Shown here: piece by piece, positions 60,346 through 64,000 of the stretch
How positions within the stretch are numbered: the first letter of the stretch is position 1
Layout of the letters: every line of letters starts with the position of its first letter
Made by a program: the position numbers and the translations under genes
Notes under the pieces: generated by a model
Database searches by the model: none
Told to the model about the DNA's origin: nothing
Seen by the model: only the letters and a program-made list of their open reading frames with translations
Assembly: GCF_905220365.1 (NCBI RefSeq)
Contig: NC_061134.1
Span: forward strand, 759,001-823,000
DNA: 64,000 nucleotides
DNA from: Vanessa cardui
Lineage: Eukaryota > Arthropoda > Insecta > Lepidoptera > Nymphalidae
Direction of reading: 5' to 3'

Positions 60346-61885
60346 CCGATATTTAAATTACATAGTATGTAATTTCTTAATTATTATAAGAACACTTACT
60401 TAATGTAGAAATCTTTTATAATTATAAATTTATTTTATGCAATTTCGATTACGATAGGGCCTGATAAATGCAGGTACGTCTTACTACTTTTTAAAAATAG
60501 TCCATCAAAATGTCTGTCTGCCTGTATGTTCGCTATAGACTCCTAAACTACTAAACGGATTGTCATGAGGTTTTCACTAATAGACAGATAGATTCATAAG
60601 GAAGGTTTGGGTTTATAATTTAAACAGGTGTTTGTGTAAATAATTTGAAATAGAATGACAATTGTTAAACATTCCGGAAAAGCAAAAAAAAATTCGAACG
60701 TGCGAGGCCAGTAGAATTATAAACCATAGTCAGAACGAAATATTCAAAAGACAAAAAAGTACATATAAATAAATATACAGCCTCATTTTGATACGCTACA
60801 AACAGTACAGTAAGCACTCGTTTAATTTGGAGTGTACTTGCTTTGTACGCACGATGAATCAATTGCCTCTTGCATCTTATGATCGTCCAATTGCTTGCAG
60901 TTTAGCAAATCGCTTACGGTAACCGGGACTTCTAAAGATTGTAGCTTAAATTTTAATAAGCTTTTTCAACAAACAGGTTATTTAACGAAAAATGTATTAT
61001 TGAAATCAAACCGGTGGTAGATAATAACAATATTGACAATGTTCATCTATGATTATTTAATAATATTGCACCTCATGCAACTTTTATGTAACTAAAATGT
61101 TATTTTTTAGTTGTGAGATTGGGTGCAATAAAGAATAAATAAATATAAGCTTCATAGCGAGTCTCATTATATGAGTAGTAAGTAGATATATTTCAAATAT
61201 ACCGTCTATTATATTGGTCATTCCTAGTTAAAGCTCCACATTAGGGTATACGCATATAAGTGTTACCTCTGAGTCGCAGATCATAGATATCATCATCACG
61301 TACATACATCACGATGTCATACAATCTGAAACCATTCTCAATAAATTAACGATAGAACGCAAAAAGAGTTATCGAGATCAAACTGGTAGGTAGGTTCCGA
61401 AGGTGTCCATTCTCCAGCTTCACAATCTTTAGTAAATGGAGGACAGATTTTGTAACGCCTGTTTTTTTATTTTCAATTTAAGAACTGAGTCAATAAAATC
61501 GCTATGTAGTTCCCGTAATATTACAGAATAAAAAACTAAACTATGACTAACTTCGAGCTAATTAATTCTACACTTCAGCTGAGTAATACTCAGCTTTATC
61601 TTACATATAGTTGTTCGATTTGTCAGTATGATGTTTTTTACCTTCCTGTCTGGCACTTCCCTTCGGACACTCCGTTAATATGACATCTTCTTTAAAACCC
61701 GATCAATTAGCGCAATGACTAACTGTTTAAACTACTTTATACATAAGACTTGAATTAGGTGAAACGCGTTTCGAAGGTTATAGTGTAATTCATTAGGATT
61801 TATATAACTTATAATAAAAAATACAAATGCATTTACAAATATTTTAGAATAATTTGAAGCAATTGACTAAAGTCTAAATCACGAT

Positions 61886-62166
61886 AGGGCTTTGTGCAAG
61901 CCCGTCTGGGTAGGTACCACCCACTCATCAGTTATTCTACCGCCAAATAACGGTACTCAGTATTGTTGTGTTCCGGTTTGAAGGGTGAGTAAGCCAGTGT
62001 ACAGGCACAAGGGACATAACATATTAGTTCTCAAGGTTGGTGGCACGTTGAAGACGTAAGGAATAGTTAATATTTCTTACACCTTCATTGTCTATGGGTG
62101 ATGGTGACCACTTACCATCAGGTGGCCTGCCTATATGCTCGTCCGCCAAACAATACCATAAAAAAT
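61886..62166 (+). repeat. Family 2 repeat, full copy
   Basis: GGGCTTTGTGCAAGCCCGTC through TCCGCCAAACAATACCATAA, closely matching the copies at 8803-9083 and 42771-43060. Confidence 0.85.
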
Positions 62167-63699
62167 TTTTTGCGGAAATTAACTTTATGTACCCTGTTCA
62201 GAATAAGTATGTATTTCTAATATATATAATCTGTTATTTTTTTAATGGTAACTAATAGTAACTTATTTAAATACACTAAGAGTTTGTTTCCAAGCGAAGG
62301 TTTCTTTTAGTCTTGACGAGATTTGCAGCTTACACGGATAAGCAGCTTACAACATTGCTTCAATGGGGCGATGAATACACCTGTTGCAGTGTTACATTCC
62401 ACACAAGATTCATATCGATATTTTACCTAACCACCGTATATATTCAATTATTATATATTATCATATATGGATATGAATACTATCACTTATAACCAGATTT
62501 TTGTAAATATAATAACGATTGACTTATAGCATATAATATGTACTAAGATAGATAACTAAGGAATTTTAACTTCAAGGAGATAAGTTTGTAGGAGTTTTAC
62601 CTTTAAGAAGTCGGTAAGTTCAGTTAGTGAATCAAAGATATAAGTTGGGTTTTAATGTATTCATATTTTATATACTAGTTTAAATTTAGTTCTCATATAT
62701 TTTAACTTTGTGTCGTTGCCAGAATCAGCTGTCCAAACCCAAAGTTACATTTCCAAACATAAAGTTTTAAGTGCAGCCACACAATGGGTCTCCTGTTTTA
62801 CAGGTAACAATCAAGTAACAAACGAAGTAACAACGAAGATTATGCGCAGGCTTTACGTGCTGTCCCAGGCACAGGAATTTTTAGTCGTGAAACATCGGAC
62901 TGCTACTGAAAATTTTTCGACAGAAACATTTTTGAACTCAAGACCTCGTGAACATCACCCATTTTTTTAAAAAATGTAATTCTTTTGGAAAGCCGTTGAT
63001 AGTAACTATATCAACAAATTTTTTTTTCATGTATTTTCTTTCCAAACTATTGTTAAATCTGGTGGATGTGCTAAATAAATAAATAAGCCACTAGCCAATC
63101 CTATCATTTTGTACATTATTTAAATGTCAATTTTTCTTATGACGTTTAATCCACAGATATGTTGTGGTGCGCCCGTGTTAATTGAGTATAATTTCTATTG
63201 CATTCATTCATATTGTTATCCGTGCTCGCATGTTTTTATTTAATTACATTCGACATTTAATATCAATGTGACACGATGCACAAATTTAATTGATCTCTAA
63301 ATTTCCACACAATTTTCTGTTACAATCGCTTCAAACGTTAACTCTAAAACTCACAAAAAAATATGACGATTTTATTAAATCCGATTTGAAGGACGGTAGG
63401 AGTGATATTTATAAAACGTAGCGTATTTATGATTTTTTTTTTATTAGAAATATGTTGAAAACTGTTGACCACCATCCACCGCCTTACATCGTCAATTCAT
63501 CATCGACTTTCAGTTACACTGGCTCACTCACCTACCTACCTATAACCAAGAGCTAATGATTTTATAAAACAACTAAAGGTCCCCATACCATAATAAGTTA
63601 TATCCGTCAATATGTATTACACAAAGACACAAAGTCTTAATTTTCAATTTTAAACTAAATATAATATAGTCTCGATAGTTTTGTTATTAATAGTGGTGG
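62167..63699. other. Non-coding AT-rich DNA
   Basis: An 86-codon ORF at 62710-62970 opens only with GTG, has no recognisable domain, and is judged chance. A family 2 fragment sits at about 63470-63545. Confidence 0.4.
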
Positions 63700-63782
63700 T
63701 GGTAACTTCACTTAATTTTTAACTGACTATTCAAAAGTGCTTGTAAAACCTACTTGAATAAAGTTTATTTTGATTAATAGTA
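63700..63782 (-). repeat. Family 3 repeat 5' end, inverted
   Basis: CAAAAGTGCTTGTAAAACC and TTGAATAAAGTTTATTTTGA are the reverse complement of the start of family 3. Confidence 0.75.
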
Positions 63783-63821
63783 TTAATTAGCGATTATGTC
63801 CTTTACCTTTTATTCTTTTAG

Positions 63822-63855
63822 GTTTGAACAAAGATGGCTGATATCGGTAAAAGAG
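63822..63855 (+). CDS. Possible first coding exon of an unknown plus-strand gene
   Basis: A pyrimidine-rich tract ending TTCTTTTAG is followed by GTTTGAACAAAG and ATG at 63834 in good context (AAAGATGG), reading MADIGKR, then a possible donor GAG|GTAAAA. If the donor is not used, the frame stays open to a TGA near 63969. I do not recognise the peptide; it could be chance. Confidence 0.2.
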
Positions 63856-64000
63856 GTAAAATTTTGGTAAACATTAAAGTAATATATTTATTAGATTCTA
63901 GAATACTTGTAAGATGTTATACATTTTTCCGCACTTTTGACATCATTGGACAAATTTTAGTACTCCGTTGAGCTTAGACGACAAAGCGTAACATACAAAT

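Noticed and set aside
62710..62970. 86-codon plus-strand ORF
   Set aside because: Opens with GTG only and has no recognisable motif or codon bias; treated as chance.
1..64000. CRISPR array, prokaryotic operon or integrated virus
   Set aside because: No regular spaced repeats, no polymerase, integrase or capsid-like ORF; introns and SINEs show a nuclear insect genome.

Overview
The window is nuclear DNA of an insect, most likely a butterfly or moth (Lepidoptera). It is AT-rich, its genes are split by GT-AG introns, and it carries dispersed repeats of lepidopteran type, including a tRNA-headed SINE of the Metulj kind. I recognise three protein-coding genes, one tRNA gene and many repeats. Exon borders were read by eye from splice signals; in each multi-exon gene the exon lengths and codon phases close without a frameshift.

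Layout. Bases 70-3329 (+) hold the 3' part of a leucine-rich-repeat, single-pass membrane protein matching insect 'halfway' (hfw); its 5' exons lie left of the window. Bases 5648-13774 (-) hold a complete 12-exon DEAD-box RNA helicase (614 aa), the DDX52/Rok1 orthologue of small-subunit ribosome biogenesis. The two genes converge on about 2.3 kb of AT-rich sequence. Bases 21221-32913 (-) hold the coding part of broad (br, Broad-Complex): two BTB exons, a low-complexity linker, a further common exon, a 48-bp small exon, and four alternative 3' exons that each encode a C2H2 zinc-finger pair and a stop. All four start in the same codon phase, so each can be joined to the same core. A tRNA-Leu(UAA) gene sits on the opposite strand in the first coding intron of br.

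From 33 kb to 64 kb I see no convincing coding exon. This half is probably the long 5' intron and upstream region of br. GC-rich islands at about 52.95-53.3 kb and 54.67-55.7 kb each have a consensus minus-strand splice donor at their lower edge, which suggests two alternative br first exons. Drosophila br is known to use two promoters.

Functionally, br is an ecdysone-response transcription factor that specifies the pupal stage, hfw is linked in Drosophila to the larval-pupal transition, and DDX52 is a housekeeping ribosome factor. I see no operon-like system, CRISPR array or unknown multigene system. The most interesting unexplained items are a SINE that appears to supply the splice acceptor tract of DDX52 exon 4, clustered hairpins in the probable br 3'UTR, a 64-nt near-perfect hairpin, two MITE-like elements, and nested repeats.
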